Part shown: positions 1 to 8,266 of the stretch, in pieces
Layout: the number at the start of each line of letters is the position of its first letter
How positions within the stretch are numbered: the stretch's first letter is position 1
Assembly (NCBI GenBank): GCA_041648755.1
Contig: JBAZOJ010000040.1
Coordinates: 1 to 18,909 of the forward strand
From: JBAZOJ01 sp041648755
GTDB lineage: Bacteria; Planctomycetota; B143-G9
DNA: 18,909 bases
Direction of reading: 5' to 3'
Notes under the pieces: generated by a model
What the model saw: only the letters and a program-made list of their open reading frames with translations
Database searches by the model: none
Told to the model about the DNA's origin: nothing
Position numbers and translations under genes: made by a program

Positions 1-1
1 C

Positions 2-313
2 CCGTCTTACCGCATCGTCGTAATGGACGAGCGCTCCGCGAGAGACGGGGCAAGTCTGGAGGACATCGGCCACTACGATCCGATCGTCAAGGACAAGAAG
101 AACTTCACTCTCAATAAGGAAAGGGCCGCCTACTGGCTATCCGTCGGCGCCCAGCCTTCCGAGACCGTGATGTCCTTCCTCAAGAAGGAAGGCCTGTGGC
201 CCCGGATAACTGCAGTGCAGTTCTACAACGATGCGGTAAACGCGCGGAAGAATCCGCCTGCCGCAACGACCGAGACGACCGCGGCACCCGCCGCTGGCGA
301 AGAGACGAAGTAG
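2..313 (+). CDS. rpsP: 30S ribosomal protein S16 (5' end outside window)
   Basis: S16 is a small-subunit ribosomal protein needed for 30S assembly. The reading frame is open from base 2, so the start lies upstream of the window; the ATG at 23 is internal. The visible text PSYRIVVMDERSARDG, then IGHYDPI and RAAYWLSVGAQPSETV, matches the conserved S16 core (YRIVVADSRSPRDG, IGYYDP, and the Ala-Gln-Pro-Thr/Ser-x-x-Val segment in the family). After the core there is a low-complexity tail of about 20 residues rich in Ala, Thr and Glu, a common kind of S16 extension. The stop is 28 bases before trmD, and the two genes probably share a transcript with rplS. Confidence 0.95.
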   Translation, partial: PSYRIVVMDERSARDGASLEDIGHYDPIVKDKKNFTLNKERAAYWLSVGAQPSETVMSFLKKEGLWPRITAVQFYNDAVNARKNPPAATTETTAAPAAGEETK

Positions 314-341
314 CGTCACCGGGCACTTGCTCAAGGTGTGA

Positions 342-1061
342 GTGGTGCGTTTCGACGTGCTGACGCTCTTCCCGGAGTTCTTCCGCGGCTGGCAGTCCGA
401 CAGCATTATCAGCAGGGCTGTTGTCGCGGGGCTCGTTGACATCCATGTGCGCAATTTGCGCGACTGGAGCAACGATCCGAAGCACCACAAGGTTGACGAC
501 CGCCCGTATGGCGGAGGACCGGGAATGGTGCTGAAGCCGGAGCCAGTGGTTGAGGCCGTCGAAGAATTGCTGACCGAGGGTCCTGCGGATGTGGTTTTGA
601 TGTCCCCGGCCGGGCGGCCCTTTACGCAGAGGCTCGCAGAGGAGTTCTCGAAGCGCCCACGCACGATCATTGTGTGCGGACATTACGAGGGCTACGACGA
701 GAGGATCCGGGAGATCCTCAGGCCCGAGGAGATCTCGATCGGTGACTATGTCCTGACCGGCGGGGAACTTCCCGCGATGGTGGTTATGGACGCGGCCATC
801 CGGTTGATTCCCGGTGCACTGGGCGACCCCGAGAGCCCGATATGCGAGTCGTTCGCCACGCAGCAGCTCGACCACCCGCACTACACGCGGCCCGAGGAAT
901 ATCGCGGATACAAGGTACCTGAAGTGCTTATTTCGGGCGACCATTCGAAGATCGCCCGCTGGAGACAAGAGCAATCGCGGAAGCGCACCGCCGAGCGCAG
1001 GCCGGACCTGATGGCTGGCCCCACAACCAAGGGCGAAGCGAAGCGCGTTCCGTCACAGTAA
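342..1061 (+). CDS. trmD: tRNA (guanine-N1)-methyltransferase TrmD
   Basis: TrmD transfers a methyl group from S-adenosylmethionine to N1 of G37 in tRNAs, which prevents +1 frameshifting. At 239 residues it has the usual family length. Visible SPOUT trefoil-knot motifs are DDRPYGGGPGMV (residues 52-63), GHYEGYDER (113-121) and SIGDYVLTGGE (132-142), which form the SAM-binding knot, then LDHPHYTRP (177-185) and GDHSKIARWR (199-208) of the tRNA-binding C-terminal part. The start is GTG at 342 (a second GTG follows at 345), preceded by a weak AAGG at 333-336. It follows rpsP directly with no rimM between them, and its stop lies 9 bases before rplS. Confidence 0.97.
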   Translation: MVRFDVLTLFPEFFRGWQSDSIISRAVVAGLVDIHVRNLRDWSNDPKHHKVDDRPYGGGPGMVLKPEPVVEAVEELLTEGPADVVLMSPAGRPFTQRLAEEFSKRPRTIIVCGHYEGYDERIREILRPEEISIGDYVLTGGELPAMVVMDAAIRLIPGALGDPESPICESFATQQLDHPHYTRPEEYRGYKVPEVLISGDHSKIARWRQEQSRKRTAERRPDLMAGPTTKGEAKRVPSQ

Positions 1062-1070
1062 GGAGCGGTT

Positions 1071-1544
1071 ATGAACGTTATAGACAAGCTCGAAGCTGAA
1101 CAAATGCAGAAGCGTGGTTTCTTCTACGGTGTCGGCGATACCGTGGAAGTTCACGCGAAGATCAAGGAAGGCGACAAGGAGCGCGTATCGCGCTTCATCG
1201 GGATCGTCATAGCCAAGCGCGGCGGCGGACTCCGCGAGGTCTTCACCGTGCGGCGCATCGTCCAGGGCAAGGGCGTTGAGAGGACCTTCACGGTTCACTC
1301 GCCCAACCTTGTTGACGTGAAAGTGATCCGTCTCGGACGCGTTCGCAGGGCGAAGCTGTACTTCCTGCGTGAGCGTACCGGTCGCGCGGCAAGGCCCGAA
1401 GAGCTTATCCTTTCGAAGGATGAACTCAAGAAGCGTCGCGCAAAAGCCGGGATCGAAGTCCCGTCTGACGGCCTGCCCTCCGCCGAAGCCCAACAGGCTG
1501 TGGCCCCGGTGCAGGAAACTCCGAGCGCCGAGAGCAAGCAGTAA
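1071..1544 (+). CDS. rplS: 50S ribosomal protein L19
   Basis: L19 sits at the 30S-50S interface of the ribosome. The core is clear: GDTVEVHAKIKEGDKERV, then FIGIVIAKRGGGLREVFTVR, then ERTFTVHSPNL, and VRRAKLYFLRERTGRAAR near residues 100-115. With 157 residues it is longer than the usual 115-130. The extra C-terminal 35 or so residues are low-complexity and Ala/Glu/Pro/Gln-rich, much like the tail on S16 at the start of this operon. The ATG at 1071 has a good AAGGAG ribosome-binding site that begins at the trmD stop codon. A hairpin terminator follows at 1662-1692, so rplS is probably the last gene of the operon. Confidence 0.97.
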   Translation: MNVIDKLEAEQMQKRGFFYGVGDTVEVHAKIKEGDKERVSRFIGIVIAKRGGGLREVFTVRRIVQGKGVERTFTVHSPNLVDVKVIRLGRVRRAKLYFLRERTGRAARPEELILSKDELKKRRAKAGIEVPSDGLPSAEAQQAVAPVQETPSAESKQ

Positions 1545-1610
1545 CTGGCGCGGCGGGTGGAGCGACGGTGCATCCGAGGCTTCTACCGCAAGTTCGGCCG
1601 ACGAACCATT

Positions 1611-1631
1611 CCTGATGGCGTAAGCCATCGG
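1611..1631 (+). other. Small GTAA-loop hairpin downstream of rplS
   Basis: GATGGC (1614-1619) and GCCATC (1624-1629) pair around a GTAA tetraloop, and the stem can extend through one G-T wobble and one C-G pair. It is followed by GCAATGACG, which recalls dispersed intergenic repeats with a GTCATTGCG core that I remember from other environmental genomes. It may be an RNA structural element or part of a dispersed repeat. No T-run follows, so it is not itself a terminator. Confidence 0.35.
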
Positions 1632-1661
1632 CGGTGGGATCGTCCGCAATGACGACAAAAC

Positions 1662-1692
1662 AAGGGGCGCGCACGCGCCCCTTCTCTTTTTC
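1662..1692 (+). terminator. Intrinsic terminator after rplS
   Basis: AAGGGGCGCG (1662-1671) and CGCGCCCCTT (1674-1683) form a very GC-rich perfect inverted repeat. In practice the loop would be larger than the two bases between the arms. It is followed by CTCTTTTTCC. The position is after rplS and before the thyX promoter, as expected for the end of the rpsP-trmD-rplS operon. Confidence 0.8.
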
Positions 1693-1733
1693 CTCCACAT
1701 TTCGCAACGGGTGGCGCGCCTGCTCGACGCGGG

Positions 1734-1739
1734 TATAAT
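1734..1739 (+). promoter_or_regulatory. -10 box of a probable thyX promoter
   Basis: A perfect TATAAT lies 20 bases before the thyX ATG, with a GAGGAG-type ribosome-binding site at 1750-1755. No convincing -35 hexamer is seen at 16-18 bases upstream (the sequence there is GC-rich), so the call rests on the -10 box and its position after the terminator. The untranslated leader would be short, about 14 bases. Confidence 0.5.
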
Positions 1740-1759
1740 TTGCCCACACGAGGAGAGTT

Positions 1760-2578
1760 ATGGCCCGGATTATCGTACCGGATGCAGAGGCGATTCTCGA
1801 CCGCGAGTTCAAGGTGCTCGACCACGGCTTTGTGAGGCTCGTGGACTATATGGGCGGCGATGAGCGTATCGTCGCTGCAGCAAGAGTATCGTACGGACGC
1901 GGCAATAAGACCTTCCGCGAGGACAAGTCGCTGATAAACTACCTGCTGCGCAACGACCATACGTCGCCGTTCGAGCAGGTGGTCCTCACATTCCACTGCA
2001 AGATGCCGATCTTCGTGGCACGGCAGTGGGTACGCCATCGCACCGCCCGGCTGAACGAGATCTCCGGCCGGTACAGCGTTTTCGAGGAGGACTTCTACCT
2101 CCCCCAGGGCAACACCATCCGGAAGCAGAACACGCGCAACAAGCAGGGCCGCGACGACGAGGAGGCGCCCCCCGAGTTGCAGCGCCGGGTACTGGAACTC
2201 CTGGAAGGGGCGCAGAAGCGCTCCTACGAGGAATACCGCGAGATGATTGACGCCGGAATCGCGAGAGAGCTCGCCCGTATCAACCTTCCGCTCAGCCTTT
2301 ACACCCAGTGGTACTGGCAGATGGACCTGCACAATCTGCTGCATTTCCTGAAGCTGAGGATGGACGCCCATTCCCAGTATGAGATCCGCGTGTATGCCGA
2401 GACGATGGCCGAGATCACCCGCCATGTCGCGCCGGTTGCCTACGAGTGCTTCGAGGAGCATGTGCTCCACGCGAAGAAGATGTCGCGCAGCCAGTATGCC
2501 CGTCTGAAAACAATCCTCAGTGAGCAGTCGGCGTCTAACGAGGAAGCATCGAAGCTGCTGAAGGAACTCGAGGGCTGA
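1760..2578 (+). CDS. thyX: FAD-dependent thymidylate synthase ThyX
   Basis: ThyX makes dTMP from dUMP using methylene-tetrahydrofolate and NAD(P)H with bound FAD, and replaces ThyA in many bacteria. The diagnostic motif RHR-x7-S is present: RHRTARLNEIS, residues 92-102, followed by GRYS. The preceding block NDHTSPFEQ and the VARQWVRHR segment are also typical of the family. At 272 residues it is slightly longer than common ThyX proteins. The ATG at 1760 is preceded by AGGAG at 1751-1755 and a TATAAT box at 1734-1739. It is set off from the ribosomal operon by a terminator. The next gene begins 59 bases after its stop and may be co-transcribed. Confidence 0.97.
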   Translation: MARIIVPDAEAILDREFKVLDHGFVRLVDYMGGDERIVAAARVSYGRGNKTFREDKSLINYLLRNDHTSPFEQVVLTFHCKMPIFVARQWVRHRTARLNEISGRYSVFEEDFYLPQGNTIRKQNTRNKQGRDDEEAPPELQRRVLELLEGAQKRSYEEYREMIDAGIARELARINLPLSLYTQWYWQMDLHNLLHFLKLRMDAHSQYEIRVYAETMAEITRHVAPVAYECFEEHVLHAKKMSRSQYARLKTILSEQSASNEEASKLLKELEG

Positions 2579-2637
2579 GGCGCCCTCCCCTGTCAGACAG
2601 CCTCTCACTTTACCGTCCACCCGAAATGTGAGGGACT

Positions 2638-4008
2638 ATGACACGAACGATCATCTCCATCGCCGTCGGCCTTGTACTGGCTTTTGCCGCACTCTGCATC
2701 GTCACCGCGGGAGCGGAGACGCCCAACAAGCAAGCCATCTGGGCCGAGGTATTGGGCCCGACGCAAGCCAAATGGCCGGATGTCAATCCTCACGTTGAGA
2801 CCAACTATCTTGACAATATCCCTGCCGCCATGGATATGGCGACACGGTCGCTGACGCCCATTGTCATCGAGTTGCGCTGCCCCAAGCTCGGGGGAGTTCC
2901 CACGCTGAACAAGATCGAGGAAGTTGATCCTGATGCCGCGAAGATGATGAAGTACTTCATCAAGGTTACACTGACCGACCTGTGGAGCGCCGACTATCGC
3001 TACCTGCCGTTCGAGGCCCTTGTTGACCCGGACAAAATGCACTGGCTGGTCTTCATCGGTGCGGACGGCACCCCGCTTGGGTGTTTCGGGGGATGGGAAG
3101 ACAAGGCGGGCGATTCTGCCTACATCAAGGGCGCTCTGGCCGCGACGATGACGCGAATCCTAAACCACTATTACGACACCCGCAGGCCCAACTGGCGGAT
3201 CGATCCTCCCGCGCCAAAGATCTCCGGGAACGTGATGACCGCCCGGGATGTGCCCTCGTTCAAGTCGTGGTCTTCCCAGTATTCGGAAATGGCGGGTTCG
3301 AAGTGCCTGCATTGCCACACCGCGGCAAGCATTTTCCGGCAGGCGACGATCGACGCCAAGAAGTATAACAAGAAGTCCGATGTCTATATCTTCCCACATC
3401 CCGACTGCATCGGGCTCATGGTCAGCCGCACCGATGGCATCACCATCGAGACGGTTGTCCCGGATTCACCTGCCGACAAGGCAGGCATCAAGGTGGGCGA
3501 TGTGCTCGGAGCGGCCAACGGCCGAAGGTTGTTCTCGGAGAACGATCTCCGCGCGGTATTGTCGGAATTCCCCGGCAAGGGCGGCAAGCTGCCGTTCATC
3601 GTGCTTCGCCAGGACGCCGTGACCGTGAAGGACATTTCTCTCTTTGACGGCTGGAAGAAGTATGAGATCGGCTGGCGGTCTTCGATTGCATCGTCGAACA
3701 TAGGGGCCTCGCCCGCGATGGCCTGGGCGTTGCGCACACCGGACGATGTCCGCGCGAAGCTGAAAATCGGCGACGACAAGATGGGGATGTCGCCGGTATT
3801 CGGTAACAACCCCAACGCGAGCCCCGCCTATGCCGCCGGGCTGCGGACGAACCACGTAGTGATTGCGATAAACGGCGAATCGCCCGACATCTGGGGCCGG
3901 TCATTTCTGGTCTGGTTCCGGCTGAAATTCGATCCCGGCGCCAAGGTGGAATTCACCGTCCTTGACGAAGCAGGGAAGAAGTCGGCGATCAAGTTCGTGG
4001 CGAAGTAG
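2638..4008 (+). CDS. Exported Trx7/PDZ-type protein with a CxxCH motif
   Basis: A 456-residue exported protein of unknown function. Residues 1-26 look like a signal peptide ending near AGA. Residues about 70-175 resemble the thioredoxin-like part of Trx7/PDZ (seleno)proteins (block FEALVDPD, then FIGADGTPLGCFGG). Only one cysteine (C81, ELRCPKLGG) stands where relatives carry a Cys- or selenocysteine-rich redox motif, so thiol redox chemistry is doubtful. SKCLHCH (C223, C226, H227) is a CxxCH haem c-type motif. A PDZ-like domain follows at about 255-325 (VVPDSPADKAGIKVGD), and a second PDZ-like region near 380-445 (SPAYAAGLRTNHVVIAINGE). The ATG at 2638 follows GAGGG. There is no in-frame TGA. 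Family assignment is from remembered motifs. Confidence 0.75.
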   Translation: MTRTIISIAVGLVLAFAALCIVTAGAETPNKQAIWAEVLGPTQAKWPDVNPHVETNYLDNIPAAMDMATRSLTPIVIELRCPKLGGVPTLNKIEEVDPDAAKMMKYFIKVTLTDLWSADYRYLPFEALVDPDKMHWLVFIGADGTPLGCFGGWEDKAGDSAYIKGALAATMTRILNHYYDTRRPNWRIDPPAPKISGNVMTARDVPSFKSWSSQYSEMAGSKCLHCHTAASIFRQATIDAKKYNKKSDVYIFPHPDCIGLMVSRTDGITIETVVPDSPADKAGIKVGDVLGAANGRRLFSENDLRAVLSEFPGKGGKLPFIVLRQDAVTVKDISLFDGWKKYEIGWRSSIASSNIGASPAMAWALRTPDDVRAKLKIGDDKMGMSPVFGNNPNASPAYAAGLRTNHVVIAINGESPDIWGRSFLVWFRLKFDPGAKVEFTVLDEAGKKSAIKFVAK

Positions 4009-4027
4009 CCCGCCCCTCGACCACAAA

Positions 4028-4060
4028 AAAGCCCCTTCGGACGCAATCCGAAGGGGCTTT
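4028..4060 (-). terminator. Strong terminator of the DUF4139-type operon, shared by convergent genes
   Basis: GCCCCTTCGGA (4031-4041) and TCCGAAGGGGC (4047-4057) form a perfect 11-base stem around CGCAA, extended by A-T pairs. Read leftward, the stem is followed by six T residues, the classic intrinsic terminator of the operon that ends at 4085. Read rightward the tail is TTTCAATT, weaker but usable for the gene ending at 4008. It therefore insulates two convergent transcription units. Confidence 0.88.
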
Positions 4061-4084
4061 CAATTCTGCATGTAGAACTGACCG

Positions 4085-5458
4085 CTACTTCATCAGTATC
4101 CGGCTCTGCTTGCCGTTCGAGCCGTAATGACCGACGTACGAGAAGGCAATCGCCTTCTTGGAATTGGCCGGTATGGTCAGCTTGGTCTCGGCGGTGCGGT
4201 AGTCGAACAGCGAAGTAGGAGCATCGGCACCCAACTCCACGTCGCCGTCCCAAATGCGGCGAAGCTCAAAGGTTATCGGCTTGCTGCGGTAGTTGCGGAT
4301 TCCGTCCGCCCAGGATTGCTGCTCGTCCCAGCCGTCAACGGTCTCGGTGCGAAAATCAACATGGTAGTGGAAATTGATTCGCTTGGTGTTCGACTTAACG
4401 GGCTCGTAGACCACAAGATCATCGGTGCCGAGGTTGATCTCGATTGGGGCCTTGACAGGAACGTACTCGACGCGCTGCTGGCCGAGGAAGGACAGCCCCT
4501 CGCGGCCGTTATCGCGGAACAGGCGTATCAGGCCGTCGGGCATTGGGCAATCGCCGAGCGAGTGCTCCGAGTCGTTGCGCCAGATGAAGAATCGCACCGG
4601 CCGGGGACCGTACTGGTAGTCGCGCATGCGGTACACGATGTCAAAGGCAACGCCGTCGGCTGTTACGGCTTCCATCCGCTTGGACCAGCCATTGCTGACA
4701 GTTTCAGTGCCTTCGATGGAGAAGATGAAGTACTCGCTGAGACCTTCCTTGATAATCTCTTTCTTGTCGTACTCCGCCTCCTCATCAACATCGTCCTCTT
4801 CGTATCTCCCCTTGGCGGAGCCCTTGGTCATCATCTCGTGCGCGGCCTGGTTTCTCATTTCTTTCCACGCAGCAGTCTGCTCGTCGGGCATGGGAATTCC
4901 CCGCCTGCGAGCCAGGTCTGCAATCTTTTCGACGAGGTTGATGGTGCCGACAACGAGGCGGATGTTTGCGCGCTCGTAGTCTTCGCCTGAGGCATTTGAC
5001 ACCCGCACGTAACCGCGGAACTTCATCTTCGTCTCATCGGGATCGGCAACGCCTACATAGTCCATTGCCCATGTGAGCCCGCTGGTGAAGTAGGTGACTT
5101 CCATCTTTACCTGACCCTCGAATTTCGATTCGATGTTCCAGATCAGGTGCTGCGGCTTCGCTCCCGGGAACATGGTGTCGATAATTTCGATTTCGGCCTT
5201 GTGCTCCAGCGCGCGGATTTCGACACTGGTGGGGTCTATGAGGGTGTTGGCCCAACTGAACTGAAGGCGGTTTGCACCGGTCTTAAGCGTGATAAACCGC
5301 GTTTCCTTGACAAGGGTGATGTCTTCGGAGTTGTAGATGGTGAGTTGCACGCTCCCACGGCCCGGCAGCGTTACGAGGTCGATATTCTCGCCCATCACCG
5401 CCTGAGCACAGGGGAAACACACGGCGGTTACAAGCAGCAGAAGGATGATTTTCTTCAT
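4085..5458 (-). CDS. Exported DUF4139-type paralogue 5 (last gene of array)
   Basis: An exported protein of 457 residues whose function is not known. Residues 1-20 are a signal peptide (hydrophobic run, cleavage likely after CAQA). N-terminal constant half, about 23-188: ENIDLVTLP, TIYNSEDITLVKETRF, RLQFSWANTLIDPTSVEIR, LTWAMDYVGVADPDETK. Linker, about 190-233, is acidic (EEDDVDEEAEYD). C-terminal constant half, about 234-457, contains RPVRFFIW, PDGLIRLF, FLGQQRVEYVP, INLGTDDLVVYEP, the pattern I associate with DUF4139. The ATG has a GGAGAG site six bases upstream. It lies 22 bases after the preceding paralogue. CPMPDG has a Cys where the other copies have Ser. The operon terminator follows. 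Confidence 0.9.
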   Translation of the reverse strand: MKKIILLLLVTAVCFPCAQAVMGENIDLVTLPGRGSVQLTIYNSEDITLVKETRFITLKTGANRLQFSWANTLIDPTSVEIRALEHKAEIEIIDTMFPGAKPQHLIWNIESKFEGQVKMEVTYFTSGLTWAMDYVGVADPDETKMKFRGYVRVSNASGEDYERANIRLVVGTINLVEKIADLARRRGIPMPDEQTAAWKEMRNQAAHEMMTKGSAKGRYEEDDVDEEAEYDKKEIIKEGLSEYFIFSIEGTETVSNGWSKRMEAVTADGVAFDIVYRMRDYQYGPRPVRFFIWRNDSEHSLGDCPMPDGLIRLFRDNGREGLSFLGQQRVEYVPVKAPIEINLGTDDLVVYEPVKSNTKRINFHYHVDFRTETVDGWDEQQSWADGIRNYRSKPITFELRRIWDGDVELGADAPTSLFDYRTAETKLTIPANSKKAIAFSYVGHYGSNGKQSRILMK

Positions 5459-5480
5459 AGTTGTCTCTCCAGTTCCGTTA

Positions 5481-6869
5481 TCATTTCAGCAGAACTCTGT
5501 TCTGCTTGCCGTTCGAGCCGTTGTGCCCGGTGAACGTGAACGCAATCGTTTTCCTTGAATTCGCGGGGATGGTCAGCTTGGTCTCGGTGGTCTGAAAATC
5601 GAACAGCATAGTTGCGGGATCGGCTGTCAGTTCCACGTCACCGCCCCAGATGCGGCGCAGTTCGAACATTATCGGCTTGCCCCGATAGTTCCGGATGCCG
5701 TCAGTCCAATACTGCCGCTCATCCCAGCCATCAACGAATTCTGGCCGCGCGTCAGCACGGAAGTGGAAGTTGGATCGCTGCGTGTTCGACTTAACGGGCT
5801 CGTAGACCACGAGGTCGTCGGTGCCGAGGTTGATCTCGATGGCTGCCTTCACGGGAACGTACTCGACGCGCTGCTGGCCCAGGAACGAGAGGCCTTCGCG
5901 GCCGTTTTCCCGGTACAACCTTATCAAGCCGTCAGGGAGAGGGCTGTCGCCGAGGGAGTGCTCCGCGTCGTTGTTCCAGATGAAGAATCGGACCGGCCGG
6001 GGGCCGTACTGGTAATCGCGCATGCGATATATGATGTCAAAGGACACGCCGTCGGCTGTTACGGCTTCCATCCGCTTGGATGCTCCGTTGGCGATCGTCT
6101 CGGTGCCCTCGATGCTGAAAATGAAGTACTCGCTGAGGCCTTCCTTGATGATCTCCTTCTTGCGCGGAGCACCGCCACCAATCCCAAGCGCGCCGATAGC
6201 ATCGTCCGACGAGGGCTGATCCGAAGGGGCTTGCGGGTCCATCATCTCGCGAGCGGCAAGCTCATTAAAATCGTCGTAGTACTCGGTCCCTTCGGGAGGC
6301 ACAGGAACCCCGCGCCTGCGAGCCAATTCGGCGATCTTCTCGACGAGGTTGATGGTGCCGACAATAAGGCGGATGTTCGCGCGCTCGTAGTCTTCGCCGG
6401 AGGCATTGGAAACCCGCACGTAGCCGCGGAACTTCATTTTGGTCTCATCGGGATCGGCAACGCCTACATAGTCCATCGCCCATGTGAGCCCGCTGGTGAA
6501 GTAGCTGACCTCCATCCTGACCTGACCCTCGAACTTCGATTCGATGTTCCAGATGAGGTGCTGCGGCTTCAGGCCGGGGAACATTGTGTCAACGATCTCG
6601 ATATCGGCCTTGTGCTCCAGCGCGCGGATTTCCACGCTGGTGGGGTCTATCAACGTATTGGCCCAACTGAACTGCAGGCGGTTCGATCCGGTCTTAAGCG
6701 TAATGAAGCGTGTCTCCTTGACAAGGGTGATGTCCTCGGAGTTGTATATGGTCAGTTGCACGCCTTCGCGGCTGGGCAGCGTCACAAGATCGATGTTCTC
6801 TCCCATCACTGCCTGCGCGCAGGGGAAGCACACCGCGAAAACGAGGAGAACAAGGATCGCTTTCTTCAT
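5481..6869 (-). CDS. Exported DUF4139-type paralogue 4
   Basis: An exported protein of 462 residues and unknown function, close in sequence to its neighbours. The signal peptide (MKKAILVLLVFAVCFPCAQA) is almost the same as in the next gene down. Both constant halves are conserved. The linker (about residues 190-238) is distinct: acidic, then Gly/Ala-rich (IGALGIGGGAP), ending in KKEIIKEGLSEYF. The block before VDGWDE reads FHFRADARPEF and differs from the other copies. Its ATG overlaps the stop of the upstream paralogue as TAATG, so translation is probably coupled; no strong Shine-Dalgarno is visible. It ends in TGA, 22 bases before the next start. Confidence 0.9.
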   Translation of the reverse strand: MKKAILVLLVFAVCFPCAQAVMGENIDLVTLPSREGVQLTIYNSEDITLVKETRFITLKTGSNRLQFSWANTLIDPTSVEIRALEHKADIEIVDTMFPGLKPQHLIWNIESKFEGQVRMEVSYFTSGLTWAMDYVGVADPDETKMKFRGYVRVSNASGEDYERANIRLIVGTINLVEKIAELARRRGVPVPPEGTEYYDDFNELAAREMMDPQAPSDQPSSDDAIGALGIGGGAPRKKEIIKEGLSEYFIFSIEGTETIANGASKRMEAVTADGVSFDIIYRMRDYQYGPRPVRFFIWNNDAEHSLGDSPLPDGLIRLYRENGREGLSFLGQQRVEYVPVKAAIEINLGTDDLVVYEPVKSNTQRSNFHFRADARPEFVDGWDERQYWTDGIRNYRGKPIMFELRRIWGGDVELTADPATMLFDFQTTETKLTIPANSRKTIAFTFTGHNGSNGKQNRVLLK

Positions 6870-8224
6870 TACTTCAGCAGGATCCTGCTCTGCTTGCCAT
6901 TCGTTCCGTAGTGGCCGACGAACGAGAAGACAATCGCCTTTTTCGAATTCGCGGGGATAGTCAGCTTTGTCTCGGAGGTGCGGTAGTCGAACAGGGTGGT
7001 CGGGGCATCGGCAGTCAGTTCGACATCGCCGTCCCAGATACGCCGCAGCTCGAACATTATCGGCTTGCCGCGGTAGTTGCGGATTCCGTCCGCCCAGGAC
7101 TGTTGCTCATCCCAGCCGTCGACGTACTCGTTCCGTGCATCTGCGCGGAAGTGGAAGTTGATCCGGTTGGTGTTCGATTTAACTGGCTCGTAGACCACGA
7201 GGTCGTCGGTGCCGAGGTTGATCTCGATTGGGGCCTTGATGGGGACGTACTCGACGCGCTGCTGGCCCAGGAACGAGAGGCCCTCGCGGCCGTTATCGCG
7301 GAACAGCCTGATGAGGCCGTCGGGCATAGGGCTGTCACCGAGAGAGTGCTCGGCATCGTTACGCCAGATATAGAATCGGACAGGCCGGGGGCCGTACTGG
7401 AAGTCGCGCATGCGATAGACGATTTCGAAGGCAACACTGTCCGCCGTAACGGCTTCCATCCTCTTGGACCAGCCGGTCGTGACGGTTTCGGTGCCCGCGA
7501 CGGAGAACATGAAGTACTCGCTGAGGCCTTCCTTGATGATGGCCTTCGCTTCGGATTGTTCCCCGCCCGGCTTTTTGGCGCGGTCTGCCCTGCCCATGGC
7601 CTCGCGAGTTGCCTCGTTTTTCAGCCTCGTATAGTCCTTTGACGGAGCGGGCGGAACCTGGATGCCCTGCCTGCGGGCGAGGTCGGCGATCTTCTCTACA
7701 AGGTTGATGGTGCCGACGATCAGTCGGATCTCGGCGTCCTCATAGTCTTCGCCGGATGAGTTGGCAACGCGCACGAAGCCGCGGAACTTCATCTTCGTCT
7801 CGTCGGGATCGGCAACCCCTACATAGTCCATCGCCCACGTGATCCCGCTGGTGAAGTAGGTCACTTCCATCCTTACCTGGCCCTCGAATTTCGACTCGAT
7901 GTTCCAGATCAGGTGCTGGGGCTTCTGGCCCGGGAACATTGTGTCAACGACCTCGATATCGGCCTTGTGCTCCAGCGCGCGGATTTCCACGCTGGTGGGG
8001 TCGATGAGGGTATTGGCCCAACTGAACTGCAGGCGGTTCGATCCGGTCTTGAGCGTGATAAAGCGCGTTTCCTTTACGAGTGTGATGTCCTCGGAGTTGT
8101 AGATAGTCAGTTGTACGCCTTCGCGGCTGGGGAGGGTGACAAGGTCGATATTCTCGGCCGTCACCGCCCGCACTCCGGAAAGCAGGATCGTAACAATCAG
8201 CAGTGCCAAAATGGTCTTGTTCAT
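6869..8224 (-). CDS. Exported DUF4139-type paralogue 3
   Basis: A 451-residue exported protein, the shortest of the four close copies, of unknown function. The signal peptide MNKTILALLIVTILLSGVRA is followed by the shared mature start (TAENIDLVTLPSREGVQLT). The linker (about residues 190-229) is short and basic (RADRAKKPGGEQSEAK), unlike the acidic linker of the last gene. The C-terminal half holds RPVRFYIW, PDGLIRLF and INLGTDDLVVYEP. A strong GGGAGGAA site precedes the ATG at 8224. Bases 7110-7177 are identical to 8508-8575 in the upstream paralogue. The stop shares a base with the next start. Confidence 0.9.
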   Translation of the reverse strand: MNKTILALLIVTILLSGVRAVTAENIDLVTLPSREGVQLTIYNSEDITLVKETRFITLKTGSNRLQFSWANTLIDPTSVEIRALEHKADIEVVDTMFPGQKPQHLIWNIESKFEGQVRMEVTYFTSGITWAMDYVGVADPDETKMKFRGFVRVANSSGEDYEDAEIRLIVGTINLVEKIADLARRQGIQVPPAPSKDYTRLKNEATREAMGRADRAKKPGGEQSEAKAIIKEGLSEYFMFSVAGTETVTTGWSKRMEAVTADSVAFEIVYRMRDFQYGPRPVRFYIWRNDAEHSLGDSPMPDGLIRLFRDNGREGLSFLGQQRVEYVPIKAPIEINLGTDDLVVYEPVKSNTNRINFHFRADARNEYVDGWDEQQSWADGIRNYRGKPIMFELRRIWDGDVELTADAPTTLFDYRTSETKLTIPANSKKAIVFSFVGHYGTNGKQSRILLK

Positions 8225-8238
8225 ATTTCCTCCCGCCT

Positions 8239-8255
8239 GTCACCTCCGGGGTGAC
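8239..8255. other. Short hairpin between paralogues 2 and 3
   Basis: GTCACC (8239-8244) and GGTGAC (8250-8255) form a 6-base stem with a 5-base loop in the 42-base gap, the widest gap in the operon. It could be an mRNA processing or attenuation structure, or chance. There is no T-run, so termination is unlikely. Confidence 0.3.
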
Positions 8256-8266
8256 GAAGCAGATGG

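Noticed and set aside
2638..4008. Selenoprotein in the Trx7/PDZ family
   Set aside because: The frame has no in-frame TGA, and the expected redox position holds a normal cysteine at most.
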